Shown in pieces: positions 13,201-24,570 of a DNA stretch of 64,000 nt. The DNA comes from Microvelia longipes. Lineage: Eukaryota > Arthropoda > Insecta > Hemiptera > Veliidae. The notes under the pieces were generated by a model that was not told the DNA's origin, did not search any database, and worked only from the letters and a program-made list of their open reading frames with translations. The stretch lies in the NCBI GenBank assembly GCA_018340805.1, contig JACMZG010001911.1, positions 53,356,883 to 53,420,882 of the forward strand. The letters run 5' to 3'. A program made the position numbers and the translations under genes. Numbering within the stretch: position 1 is the first letter of the stretch; each line of letters begins with the position of its first letter.

Positions 13201-14543
13201 TTCTACTTTCGTGAATTTGCTCTGCTTGATGTTAAGTATTTAAAATTAATAAATAATAATTTAGTTTTAGAAATGTTTATTTATTTAAACCTTTTAAAAA
13301 CTTTTATGTGTATTTAGGTTAAATAATACCATTGTTATGAGAAATATTGATTTCATTTTTATATCTCATATTTATTGGAAAAAAATTAATGTTAATAGTG
13401 TGTATATTATGTAATTATAAAAAAAAGTCTTAAATATGTCTCCTCGATTTTTAATATTTATGAATACTACTAATGTGAGTATTGCAATGAATGAATAATA
13501 ATTTGTTTGCCTCTGTTAATATTAAATCAGTAGTACGAGCATCTATAAATATTTCATATCAATAAATAACTCAAAATGGATGAAACTTGTTTTTATAATT
13601 GTGTTAATTTCTGGAGGTTAGTTCCCCTTCCTGTAAAAAGATTTGTATTTGGTTTTCTGTGAAACTATTTTTTGAAATGTTCTTGGTGACGACTTTTTGT
13701 AATAGTACTTTGTTATTTACTCATATCGTTCTTGATTGTTGGTGTTAAGTTATGTTTTACATATGTAGAGTAGGGTGCTGTTTACGATGGTTTTTAGGGT
13801 TTTGAATTTAATGAAACCAGTTTGAAGTTGATAAATCTATTTAAAGATATAGTTCTTAGGTTCGAATCTTTAGTGCCGGCGGTAATTTTCATCGTTTTGT
13901 TTATAGTATTTAAGTTTATTACTTCAAAATAATTTTGGCGGGGATTTATCAATCTAACCTTTGCTTATGTTTTCGGTATATAGTTGCGTCACAATTTGTT
14001 TAAACTTTTCAACATTTTCAAAGAAAATGCTCTCAAAATAATATAAAATGAGTCTCAAGTGACTGCGAATAATGCAGTGGGACGTCGGACAGGTCTAAGG
14101 TGCAAGAAGGCTTCAATTTTAAAGTTAACGATATCGGGGGTATAGCCTCGGGATAGGAGAGAGGTTTAAAATCCATAAATCGGTCCAGGAAAGCTTCATT
14201 AGAACAGATTCTGTTGCCTCTGATGTCTAGATAAAAAGGATTCGTTTTTTTCAGTGATTGGGGATAACAGCTGGAAAAATGTTAATACTGTTGGAGGATG
14301 GTAGGTATGATATGCATTGTCTTCTCCAGTCCGCCACCCTGGAGAAAGACATCCTCATCAAAGAAAGTGACATTGGATCGGGAATATTCTAATGAAAAAC
14401 GGAGGCAGGAAACGGAATTAAGGTTAATAAGGAAGTGTTTTAGGGCTGGGAGACCATGAGGCCATAAATTGATACCGTAGAAGGGGTTTAGAGGTTCTGA
14501 CTCAAGGAAGGAACCCTCAATCTGACCGAAGAAGAGGTTTAAG

Positions 14544-14604
<61 letters not shown>

Positions 14605-16332
14605 ATATAATATATTATCGTTTTTGACATATATTTTTGTGTCAGGAAGCCAATCTGAATCGATCCCCCTCATTCCTGTCCTCAACTTTTGTCATCCGAA
14701 CAGTAAGATTAGCGCTGGAGAAAAACCTAATGAAAAATAAGTTCCGTTTAGCGCACTGTTCACAATGCTTCTTCATTAACCTCAACGGAAGAGAGTATAT
14801 TAGACTCTTAAATATCTAAGAGCAATAACAAGGGTTAAAACATTATTAGACGAAAATATAGGGTTAAAAAAATAATTACCTATTCAGTGCCTTTTAATTT
14901 GGTTTGAAAATAATATCATAACATTTTATCAAATCTATAATGCAAAAGAATAAATCAGTGTGTTGAAACAATGAATAGAATCCATATCATAAAGATAGGT
15001 ATGGTGTATGGAATCGATTTAAAGAGAATGAATATTATGTTGGATATGTAATGATTGATATGAAGCCTTATAGTTCAAGGTTTCGATCATAGAAGTCTCT
15101 GTCAATTGAAAGTGTTTGTGATATATTGACATAGGTTATTGTTATGGGATGCTTTGACTCGGCAAAGTGAAGAAGGGGTTAAGAAAGTCTTTCAAAATTT
15201 GTTGTTTTCTTTTACCAGGAGTACAAAACTGTTGCTTATGTGTGAAATATAAAGTAGGTGAAACCCGAGTAGCAGTTTGATAAATTATTTTAATTTATTT
15301 TTCTTAATTTTTATTGAGGGACACAGCACAGTTTTGCCCCGCCAAGTAAAAACATTAGGGTACATTAGGGTCTGTACCGTGAAAACGGCTGGAAGTACAT
15401 AAAAAATATTATACTATCTTTAAAGGGCGGGTCTTGAAGATCAAAATTAAAATATTTTATTCAAATAAGTGGAGAAAATAGTTTGACACCTTAATTATTG
15501 GCTATCTAACAATTAGCTAAGGGTTTCAACTACCACTGCCTAAAATATTAAACCTTGTTTACGGCATTTCTAGTTTTTTCTTTAAATGTTGGTAACGTAA
15601 CAAGTCTTTAATAAGCAAAATGCTTGTTAAAGACTTATGATTACCTCTCGACATATGACAAGTTTGTTTCAATTCGAGAAAGGCATCGAGAGTTATCAAT
15701 GAATGAGAGGAGGTCAAGGGGTGTGTAACTAATTGTCTTATTAACATGACATTTTGACCTGTGTTTGAATCGGTTGAAACAGCACACACTTTACTTTCTT
15801 CCGCGGCATATTGTGAGTTCTGCTGGTATAAAGTTTTAACCATTGTAAAAAAGTGGTTTACCTAACGAGTGCTCCCTTCCTTTTTTTACTACTACTACTG
15901 TGTATACATCCCTTTTACGATTATATTCTTACTACTTACCGTTCTAAAAATTCGATCAATTATATAATGTTTGACCTTTCCCAATACTTATCTATTTATT
16001 TTGACCAATTGCTTATCGATTTTTCTTTTAAATTCACTGCAGGGGTTTCACTTAAAGAAAACTATGTTTTTCTCATTACAAATATATGAACTACTTTACA
16101 TGCAAATATCTATTTTTGTAAACAACAGGTTTCTATTAGAGAGTTAAAAAGACTAATTTATTCCCTCATTTTATTGAAAACCAATGTAATTTGAAACACT
16201 TTATCAGTTCATAAGAAAGAAAAATATATTTACCTGAGCTATAGTTTTTGGATTTTTATTCCTAAGTCCATAGAGTAGTAGTGTCGCTAAAGAAGCAGGT
16301 TGCGGCGGCGGCGTATCTCCTTGCTGATCCAT
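3147..16332 (-). CDS. Acyl-CoA synthetase (AMP-binding, 4CL/luciferase-like), 10 exons, complete
   Basis: Exons in transcript order: 16332-16234, 9671-9464, 9101-8944, 8664-8504, 7917-7737, 6955-6772, 5874-5786, 5442-5215, 3989-3830, 3280-3147. All junctions are GT-AG and all phases agree, giving 533 aa without a stop. ATG at 16332-16330 starts [13 protein letters not shown]-superfamily motifs occur in order: P-loop [14 protein letters not shown] at 179-192, [23 protein letters not shown] at 330-336, GWFHTGD ending at Asp410, VDRLKELIK, and STGKKKRR with the C-terminal Lys near 515. By family knowledge it activates a carboxylic or fatty acid with ATP and transfers it to CoA; the substrate is unknown. 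KYRVYQ (431-436) stands where KYKGYQ is usual, so the conserved Lys is Arg and Gly is Val. The C-terminus NAVM is not a peroxisomal SKL signal. Light emission cannot be inferred. Confidence 0.93.
4161..4198. repeat. (GA)n microsatellite
   Basis: Nineteen GA units in an intron of the acyl-CoA synthetase gene. Confidence 0.98.
6367..6474. repeat. Inverted repeat with Penelope-like 3'-end signature
   Basis: Perfect 16-bp arms (CAACAGACGTTTCGCC at 6367-6382 and its complement at 6459-6474) enclose 76 bases that include CACTGAAGATGG. The combination of CTGAAGATGG and CGAAACGT is common at 3' ends of Penelope-like elements in arthropods; the assignment is inference. It lies in the intron between exons 6 and 7 of the synthetase gene. 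Confidence 0.45.
8177..8229 (+). repeat. 5S rRNA-derived fragment (pseudogene or SINE3-type head)
   Basis: The stretch from GTTAAGCTGCACCGAGCG through GTCAGTACCTGGATGGGTGG to CTGCTTGGAA matches the 3' half of eukaryotic 5S rRNA, including the region of the internal RNA polymerase III promoter (A box, intermediate element, C box). The 5' half and the last part of a real 5S gene are absent, so it is not a functional rRNA gene. It may be the promoter head of a 5S-derived SINE; the following bases are not ribosomal. It sits within an intron of the synthetase gene, antisense to it. Confidence 0.75.
10100..12480 (-). pseudogene. Ty3/gypsy retrotransposon remnant in intron 1
   Basis: Minus-strand order is gag, protease, RT, integrase. 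Gag: [20 protein letters not shown] near 12200-12120, with [18 protein letters not shown] before it. Protease: [13 protein letters not shown] near 11590 (a DTGAD-SVIP site with Asp and Thr lost). RT start: [19 protein letters not shown] near 11149, fused to [12 protein letters not shown], so the RT core is deleted. Integrase: [19 protein letters not shown] near 10375-10320. Many stops and frameshifts show it is dead. An 85-base segment at 11331-11420 is repeated imperfectly at 11937-12022. LTRs were not identified. Confidence 0.82.
12481..14040. other. Intron 1 filler, nothing recognised
   Basis: AT-rich DNA between the gypsy and Penelope-like remnants. The first few hundred bases could include the eroded 5' end or LTR of the gypsy element, but no pair of LTRs was found. 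No gene-like signal. Confidence 0.4.
14041..14530 (-). pseudogene. Penelope-like element fragment (RT thumb region)
   Basis: One minus-strand frame of about 160 codons with a single internal TAA (near 14282) reads [18 protein letters not shown], then [20 protein letters not shown], then after the stop [38 protein letters not shown] and YPEAIP. The pattern SSCHP-K-IPFS-RICS-F-RGYP is characteristic of the RT carboxy end of Penelope-like and related elements (family knowledge). No GIY-YIG endonuclease was found at lower coordinates, so it is a truncated copy. Confidence 0.7.
14545..14622. repeat. (TA)n microsatellite
   Basis: Nearly uninterrupted TA dinucleotides directly beside the Penelope-like fragment. 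Confidence 0.97.
14623..16233. other. Rest of intron 1, nothing recognised
   Basis: AT-rich sequence up to the donor of coding exon 1. Short ORFs here (for example 15559-15843 minus) have no family signature and no flanking splice logic. Confidence 0.4.
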
Positions 16333-16679
16333 CGCTATCTATAATACTAAAGGGCTTTTTTTAATAAAAAGAATAAAAAGTTTGAAGGGACAGTAGTTTT
16401 CTCCCTTGGAGTTTTTCAACAAATTGCACGACACCAGCCCTTATTAACTTATCCGGTCATCATGAATAAGTTATTTTTTTTTCTTTCTTTCTAATAGTAA
16501 CGTCACGAAAGCATTCATAACAAGCCCTTCAGAACAAATAATATCTTGAATTTTCTCAATAGAAAACCCCTTCTTTCTTAAATTTTTCACCCTTTATATT
16601 ATAGACAAACCTATCTACTTTAATAACTAGCTTAGAGTTAAACTATTTTTATTCTTTTTTTAATCTATCTGAAAAATGT
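16333..16679. other. 5' flank of the acyl-CoA synthetase gene
   Basis: Presumed 5' UTR and promoter region of the minus-strand gene. No TATA box or initiator could be assigned with confidence. Confidence 0.35.
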
Positions 16680-17010
16680 TGTGTTAGGTTTATTCTATAC
16701 GTGTATTTTTTCCTAAATAATAAATCAGGGATGGAATCCTTGTTATGAGAATACAAGAATAGAATAGACATAAGGATGGATTCGTGCATAATGCAAATAC
16801 AAGGATATAATACACATAAAGATAGAATTTGGATGAAATCCTTGTTATGAAAATGCAAGAGTTAAATGGGTAATTAATTAATTAGGAAATGATTCTTTTG
16901 AAATTCCAGGATGAAATTAATTATGATGAATGGAATTAGGATTAAATCCGTGTAATGAAAATACAAATATAAAATGGGTAATTATTAGGGTTAGGATGGA
17001 ATCCTTCTGT
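16680..17010. repeat. Degenerate minisatellite (GGATGGAATCCTTGTTATGA family)
   Basis: Diverged units built on GGATGGAATCCTTGTTATGA, then GAATACAAGAATAGAATAG, repeat about every 50-110 bases (for example near 16730, 16767, 16835, 16940 and 16995). The same family recurs at 21180-21400. Confidence 0.65.
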
Positions 17011-18286
17011 CGCTGCTCGTTATAGAATATTTCTTATTCCAATAAAGTATCTGTTAAATGCTTCATTTTACCTTACTGTAAAAGAATATAGTGTACTAAT
17101 GACAAATACACCTAAAATAATAAATCCTCAAATTATATACAAATTGATGATGTATCTACTCCGATATGGCTTCTCGCATTTCACTGAAGCACTTTGGCGG
17201 AAATCTTTCTATCTTCCTCGAGGTCTTAGGAATGAACAGAATTCACGACGTCGAAGACGTGAATACAGTTTTCTCTCATCACTGCAAACTCTAACTTCTA
17301 GCTTTTAGCGAAGGCCATCTTCGCTCGTGAAAACTTGTTCAACAAAAGCTAGAGGCCAGGTGTTTCGTGGCAAAGATGGTTCTCTTAGTATGAAGGCAGT
17401 ATCAAATCTTTATAAATGCCTACATTTTTAGTCCATTCCTTCCTTTCTTGAAGGGTAAGAGAAAATTCATTCTCTAACTTATCCAGAATTCATGAGCCAA
17501 GAACTTGACATGCTTCTATCTTTTTTGTGTGTAAAGATGAGACCTATCAAATTCACCTGGTGGTGATGCATCTGGTGGATCTTCCACAAATAAAAGGTGA
17601 ATTGGTGTTAACGGTTCCAATAAGTTTAGGTCAAAGAGTTGTATTGACTGTAAGGAGTCTTTCATTGATAGTAGCCCACACTCACAAAAAACGTTCTTTT
17701 TCCCTAATTACTAATTAGTCCTTCAAGTAATCTGTAAAGTTGATATAGGATCCGTGGAATCTGTTTACTTCTCTATCACGTCATTCATATGACTGGCGGT
17801 GGAAATATTAAAATGGAACTCACAAGCCCTCTTGACTAAAAACTTAGCTTTGTTTCACTGAAGCTACTTTATCTCTAAGCGTAAGTACCTATTTTGTATT
17901 TATTTGATCATATTTATTTTAGCGTCACTTAACTTCTTTGCAAAAATAGGGTTTATTTTAAACTGTACGCCGCACAGTCTTTCCCCCTCGAGGGCAGGCT
18001 CAAACAGAGTAGCCATCTCCGTAATACAACTAATTTTGCTAATAATGTATCCTAACATAGTCAGGTAGGATTGTATAACCCAGGTAAAACTTTACCTCTT
18101 TCTCAAAAATTGGAAAGAATGACACTTTCCGCTTCATTCTGTAGGACAAAAATTAAGAGCTCTATTTTTGAATTTAAAGCTAATGAGATCCATGCTAAAT
18201 TATCGTTGAGTCATAGTTATTAGAGACCTATGATGGACCCGGGTTTATGTGTGGAATCTGCGTTATTTTAGCTTATGTTTGATAGG
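17011..18286. other. Intergenic, unassigned
   Basis: Slightly GC-richer patches at 17150-17400 contain partial palindromes (TTCACGACGTC...GACGTGAA near 17240) and may be old transposon debris. No protein family was recognised in any frame. Confidence 0.35.
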
Positions 18287-19376
18287 TGAGTCATTCCATG
18301 TCAAATCATCCCACTAAAAAATAAAATTCACATGCATGGTGACCGATTTTGATAAAATTTGGTGGAGGTGTAGGGTCTATGCCTAAAAGAAAAAATACAA
18401 ATTTTCAGCTTAAAATATGCAGCCGCTTCCGCGCACTCATGGGGCAAAGTTGTGGAAAATAGCTGATTTTCAGTGTTTTGGCACTCAGATTATCATTTGT
18501 ATCTCTAAAAGTGGCATATATAAAAATTTCATTCTGCTTGCAATTTGCAGCTAAACCCTAAGGCTTTCAATATTATTTAATGTCATTTTGGCCCCAGCCA
18601 TTTTTTGCCCTTTGACGAGCCCCTTTTTAAAAAAATTTAAATATCTCAAAATGCGTATTTTTTAAAATTTTGAAAAAAACCCCAAATATAGCCCATAGTT
18701 ATAGGAAAGTGTCCAAAGTTTCATGATGGGACCTCCATGGGCTTGGGCCCAATAATTTTTTAAGTGGCAGAGGGTAGGGATTGTCAGAAAAATATGACTT
18801 TTTGTTAGAAACTTCTCTAAAATAATCTTTTTATAAAATTTAATATATTTATATTTTTATTATAGTTTTGATAAGTATATGATATATACATGCTTATTTG
18901 CATACAGGGTGGCCAAAAGTCACCAACCCTATTATATTTAAACAGTATTTTTATTATTGTATAAAATATCGAAACATAGGATACTTCCCTTGTGTAGAGG
19001 GAACTTGTTTAATGGTTTACACTTCCCCATCCCACAAGTATGGCTAAGCTAAAACCAAACATTAATTGAAGAATGTGCATATGGGCTATTCGGGTTATAA
19101 AGGATTATTCCGACATATTGGCAAAGAAATGATTTTATCTTTGATCTCTAATCTGGCATTGAAAGTACCCAAAGCCCCAATATATTATGTATAACTGTTT
19201 TTTAAATCACTAGTTTTGTAAGTTTCACCAGTCATCATAAGTTTTGGGTCTGGGCACCTCAATCTTGACACTCTTTAACATTTGAAGTTAGAGGAAGAGA
19301 GATTAAAATTATAAGAAAAGGTTCCAAGTTACCCTTGAAACTTTTGGTTTGCTTTATACCTTCAGTCTTAAGCAAA

Positions 19377-19435
<59 letters not shown>

Positions 19436-19436
19436 T

Positions 19437-19472
<36 letters not shown>

Positions 19473-20427
19473 GTATTATACCGGAGGTATAAACCAAAAC
19501 CGTAAACCACTTGGGTGGGTCGTTAGTGCAAACCAAAATTTCAAAGGTGACTTAAGACTTTTCATTCAGGGAGCACAATTTTTATCTCTCTTCACTCTAA
19601 CTTCAAAATATGTACATTCTTCATTAATGTTTGGTTTTTAGCTTAGCCCATACTTGTGGATGGGGAAGTGTAAACCATTAAAACGAGTTCCCTCTCACAC
19701 AAGTGTGAGTTAAAACAAGAGTTTCCTCACACAAGGGAAGTATCCCATGTTTTGATATTTTATACAAAACTGTTCAAAATATAATAGGGGTTGGTGACTT
19801 TTGGGCCACCCTGTATGCAAATAAGCATGTATATATCATATACTTCAAAACTATAAAAAAATATAAATATATTAATTTTATAAAGATTATTTTAGAGAAG
19901 TTTCTAACAAAAAGTCATATTTTTCTGACAATCCCTATACCCTCTGCCACTTAAAAAATTATTGGGCCAAGCCCATGGAGGTCCCATCATGAAACTTGTG
20001 GACACTTTCCTATAACTATGGGCTATATTTGGGGTTTTTTCAAAATTTAAAAAAATACGCATTTTGAGATATTTAAAATTTTTTAAAAAAGGGGCTCGTC
20101 AAAGGGCAAAAAATGGCTGGGGCCAAAATGACATTAAATAATATTGAAAGCCTTAGGGTTTAGCTGCAAATTGCAAGCAGAATGAAATTTTTATATATGC
20201 CACTTTTAGAGATACAAATGATAATCTGAGTGCCAAAACACTGAAAATCAGCTATTTTCCACAACTTTGCCCCATGAGTGCGCGGAAGCGGCTGCATATT
20301 TTAAGCTGAAAATTTGTATTTTTTCTTTTAGGCATAGACCCTACACCTCCACCAAATTTTATCAAAATCGGTCACCATGCATGTGAATTTTATTTTTTAG
20401 TGGGATGATTTGACATGGAATGACTCA
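18287..20427. mobile_element. 2.1-kb fold-back (long terminal inverted repeat) element
   Basis: The segment starting TGAGTCATTCCATGTCAAAT at 18287 reappears in reverse complement ending at 20427. The arms pair over roughly 800-900 bases with few mismatches: for example GCAGCCGCTTCCGCGCACTC near 18419 pairs with its complement near 20278. They meet at a (TA)n tract (19381-19470). The left arm has about 180 extra bases (about 19083-19262) missing from the right arm. No transposase ORF occurs, so it resembles a Foldback or MITE-type non-autonomous element. A target duplication was not resolved. Confidence 0.88.
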
Positions 20428-21179
20428 GGTGTAATTAATATAGTCTTAGTACCATGAGCTAGTTTACTTTCCTTTTTACTTTTCTCTGAAGAATTAATTG
20501 ATTTTTTCTGAGTAATCGTGGCTGATATTATGTCGTGGTCATTTTCGTTCGATTCGTTTAACTTTAAGGCTTGGTCGTTAGACGCATTTTCAAACTTTGC
20601 AAATAAAGGTCAGAATTGGCTTTTAAGCTAGCTTTACTTACTGGCCAAAAATCGACAACTTATGATCTCTCCGATAGGTTAAACTCTAATGGTTGTGACT
20701 GGCTACTGATAATTGAAGGCGCCCTTGAAACATGCGCCATGGTCGATTCATTATCAGGAGGTTCTTGTTCTTTTGCCGGACTTTGACAAAATGAGTTCTT
20801 TGAAAATTAGGACAACCGATTCTCTAGCATTGGATATAATGGATCTAATTCACTCCCTATTTCCTCTAGGCTAGTGTCAAGCAAAATCGCTTCTGATCCC
20901 AAAGAGCCGTTAAAATTGTCTGCTTAGCTCCAATTTTCTGTTACCTCCGCTTGCCCTCATAGAAAGACGGATGTCTCTCATTTGTAAATTGAGAGGCTTA
21001 ATGAGTATCAATTGACTTATTACTTCGGCTAGGTTGCCTTGTTGCCTTTTTTATGTCTACTATCTGCTGCTGTCCGATTTCTTTGATATTCCTTTTGTCT
21101 TCTTTTCTCAAAATATATTCTTTTACAGTCGCTGCCCCTCAATAAATAATTTGTATACTAATATGGTATCTGCTGGTGA
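20428..21179. other. Unassigned, possibly degraded transposon
   Basis: Base composition is more even than the surroundings and a minus-strand frame near 21120-20960 is open for about 50 codons, but no recognisable motif is present and stops follow. Confidence 0.3.
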
Positions 21180-21400
21180 AATGCTTAACTCAAGGATGAA
21201 ATTATAAATGAATGGAATTACTGAAATGAGTTTTCCATTTCATTCTTCTGATCAAAGACAAGAATGAAATGAGTAATTAATTGAATTAGGAAAGAATCCT
21301 TCTGATAAAAACACAAGGATAACATTATAAATGAATGTAATCTTACTGAAGGAAATACAAGAATGGAATAGACATATTTACTAAAGCATGAAACAAATCT
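21180..21400. repeat. Second block of the GGATGGAATCC minisatellite family
   Basis: Units such as AATGAGTAATTAATTGAATTAGG, AGAATCCTTCTGATAAAAAC and ACAAGAATGGAATAGACATA match the block at 16680-17010 on the same strand. The two blocks flank the fold-back element. Confidence 0.6.
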
Positions 21401-22344
21401 TAGGATAATTTTTTCGACATTTGAAAATGTTCGTACAAAAATATAATTTTGATATCTTATAGTAATATCGTTCTGAAACTAAAACAAACAGGCCTGTACA
21501 ATTTAGACTAAATTCCATAAAAAACAGGTAATAATAATGATCTTATTTGATTGAGATAATCAAATAAATATTTAACCAGAAAATCCTCTGAAAGAAGAAA
21601 TATTGTAATTGGTAATTGTGGGAAGATTGGTAAAAAAGGAAGATTCGCTATTACATTCTATGGCAGACTTAAAGTAAGAAAGTTGACTAACATGGAGTGA
21701 AATAATAGCAATGGAACTTTTTATCAAATCATCGAGGAAACATTCACTTTTATGTTGCCCGTCTAATGAACTGAAGAGACGACATTTCAATATATTCAAT
21801 TATTCTCTTAAAGAGTCTAATAGATTGCAAAAAAACAGCCCCTCAAAAACTTCTGCCTTACCGCCAATACAATTGCTCCCTTTTTTTCACAAATTTGTAG
21901 AAGAAATAAAAAATCCGACAACGGATCTTCTTCTTGCTAGGATATCCATTCTATCTCTACCATCAACCCTTCCTAATTACTTTTAGTATCACTAAACATA
22001 CACACATCTTCCAGTAAAATAATTAATTCGTAGATTAAATATAGTAAATAGGTTAACCCAGTCCTGCCATACTAGTGTATCTATACAGCGTTGCCAATCT
22101 TAATGTATTAAATTTTATATTAATTTAGATGTCAATTGAATAGTTTTATTTGGCAATAAGATGATTACTACACGTTTATTATCATTAGATTATACCTTAC
22201 AGTACATTTTTATTTATCTCCTTTTACTTATTCTGATTTTTCCATTTTAAATTTTCTCAAAAAAAAAAAGACATAACATTTTTTTTTCAATAAGTTTGTA
22301 AGCCACAGGCATATTTATTATTTCATCTACAATTCTAATTGTTT

Positions 22345-22525
22345 CAATGCATCATTAACTAGTTATTCCATTTCTGTTACAGATTCTGCCTTGTAACCCG
22401 TGGTGGCGTCTTCAGCTTAAAGGTAAATATTATCTGCTAAAATATGGTCCGCTAAATCATTATTCAACATAGAGAACAATAGTGGTTCCAATATGGATAC
22501 TTGAGGTACTCCTCGATTAGTAACT
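22345..22525 (-). pseudogene. Non-LTR retrotransposon RT fragment
   Basis: The minus strand reads VTNRGVPQVSILEPLLFSML, then, across a stop, AEDATTGYKAESVTEMEXL and NDALKQLEL. These match the GVPQGSILGPLLF block and the (F/Y)ADDT catalytic block of LINE reverse transcriptases. Two stop codons and a mutated catalytic block show it is dead. Confidence 0.75.
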
Positions 22526-23639
22526 TAAATTTGATTTTTATTTGAGCTTTTTACAAACGTATTAGAATAGCAAAATGATGTACCTCGCCACTTTAACTTA
22601 CCATATCGGATTCGCTATGCACACCCTCAGAACTTCAGACTCGCTTTAGTTTCAAGATATGAAAATGCCTAAAATAATGTAGTATATTTTTGGACTCTCC
22701 TAGCTCATTCTGAGACGGAAAATATTAGTTTCAATTCCCAGCAATCATCCATCTACCTTTGGAAACGCTTAGCATTGCTTAAAGACGTTATCGTATCAAA
22801 ACCGTTAACTAATTTTATTAATATGAAACGTTGCACATTTTCTGCTAAATTATAACCCAATTGGATGGATATCCTTTTATTTTTTTACTATCTTTATAAA
22901 AGTTAAATCTGTCAATCAATACGAATTGAACTACTGCTGAATTGAACATAGCTCATTTGTTGTTCTTATAATGGGCTACAGGCGTCTATAGACGCCATTT
23001 AAAATTGAATTTTTTAATCCATTTGACCATTTTTTATATTATTTGTCATTATGACAGAAAATAGATGAAATATATTCCAGATAGCACAACTTGAGCTAAA
23101 GAATAATGTTTATGCTATGTTTTGATTCTATAGTTTAGGCATACTGGAAGCATACGTATAAAGACGCATCATTAAGGTGAAATCTCGAACTTTTTGGTAT
23201 AAAACAATACTTTTCCTTTACGCCAGTTGTATAATGAAGAAAAGTAAAAACTTTTATTAGGTTCGACTTTAAACAGAAGTATTGATTTTGATCCCTTTTA
23301 AACAATTACTAATTCATTATTCATTTAATTTTAACTCTAAATAGTACAATCGTTTAAAAACGTACAATTTAAACCAATAATTTAATTTATTTATAGGGAA
23401 CACTGTTTCGCTTTAAATAGGACAAGAGATGAAAATTACTTTATTATTTATTTATCTGGCTAAATATTTGTTGCTAATTTGATAAGGTTAAGGTTAAATA
23501 AGCTAGCGAGGCCTGACTAAAAAGTAATCATTACTTATTGACAAAAATGAAAGAATAAACTTTTGTAATAATAAAAATTCAGTTAGGCTTTTCATTACTA
23601 TTCCTAACAGAAACCTATGGTATGAAGAAAGTTATGTGT

Positions 23640-23900
23640 TATGATCGTACTTCTCCGTCTCTTCCTCTTTTCCTTTCTTCAATTTTGCTAAAGGTCCATT
23701 TGTGTCGTTTTGGTTTTTTGCGACGTGGAACACTTCGCCTACCATTGGTGTTATAAATCCCGAAAGTTTGAATGTGTTCTTGGTATCCCATTTATGTAGT
23801 GTTTGAAGATACAGGATTTCCCATGCATTCCAAAATCTTTCGATTAGTTCCTACCTTTCTTCCATTTATGATCAGTGTTCAGCGCAGTGTCCGCGAGTAG
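23640..23900 (-). pseudogene. BEL/Pao integrase C-terminal remnant
   Basis: The minus strand reads ELIERFWNAWEILYLQTLHK then GFITPMVGEVFHVAKNQ. This resembles the integrase C-terminal stretch of BEL elements (in the intact copy near 37.55 kb: LLDGFWKMWSGEYLTSL). No LTRs or upstream domains were found, so it is an isolated old fragment. Confidence 0.55.
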
Positions 23901-24109
23901 CGTGTCTGTCTTATCAGGAATGATATTATAATTTACTATTATCATACAGGAATAGTTAATGCAATACTCAATCTTGTTGGTTCGTCAAATATTTGTCAAA
24001 ATTAGTTGGAGCAACTAGGAAGAAACTCCTCTTTTAAATTTTTAGGTGTAATTTTTCTATAGAGTAAATACTGAAACATTTCATTTTTAATTTGAAAAAT
24101 TAAAAATGA

Positions 24110-24570
24110 TCCCTGCACGTGATGCGGGGATCACGTGGCGCAGTTGTAGCGTGTCTGACTAATTAGAAGTTAGATTCTCTACCAGGTTCGAATCTCCCCG
24201 GGGACAGATAGTTTTTTCGCCAATTGGCGGGTCTTTATTAAAAATAAAGACCGAAATTCGTATCTTCCCCGCAAAATTTAAAAAAAAAACTTATTCTGTA
24301 ATAAAATGTCTATAAATGTCACGCTGGATCCCCGGTATTGGTAGTAAGATGACTAATTATAGTTAGTCAGCAATGCCGTGGGGTATCTGACCGCTAGCTT
24401 CCGCGCACTTTTAGTGTAAGTGTTTTACTACCATAGGGTCGATTGAACAAGTGGTTCCCACCTCTCCTAAACTCATAAAATTGACTCTGATTCTCAAATT
24501 CCTAAACTCTGCTAGAACGCGTATGTGTTAAGAGCGGAGTATAAACTTTTTTTTTAATAAATCCTCATTT
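24110..24570 (+). repeat. tRNA-derived SINE-like unit
   Basis: GTGGCGCAGTTGTAGCG at 24136 resembles a pol III A box and AGGTTCGAATCTCCCC near 24185 a B box, with spacing as in a tRNA. The tRNA-like part does not fold with a convincing acceptor stem, so it is not a real tRNA gene. An unrelated body and a T-rich end follow. The boundaries are approximate. Confidence 0.5.

Noticed and set aside
3147..16332. Calling the synthetase a luciferase
   Set aside because: The fold and motifs are shared by many insect acyl-CoA synthetases; the KYKGYQ site differs and there is no SKL-type C-terminus.
19259..19536. Minus-strand ORFs rich in Tyr-Ile
   Set aside because: They are translations of a (TA)n tract, not genes. 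The same holds for 56652-56981 and 32542-32724.
21572..21986. Opposed ORFs of 75 and 91 codons
   Set aside because: No motif, no splice context, overlapping in antisense; likely chance ORFs.
24110..24220. Functional tRNA gene
   Set aside because: A and B boxes are present but acceptor and T stems do not pair properly; better explained as a SINE head.
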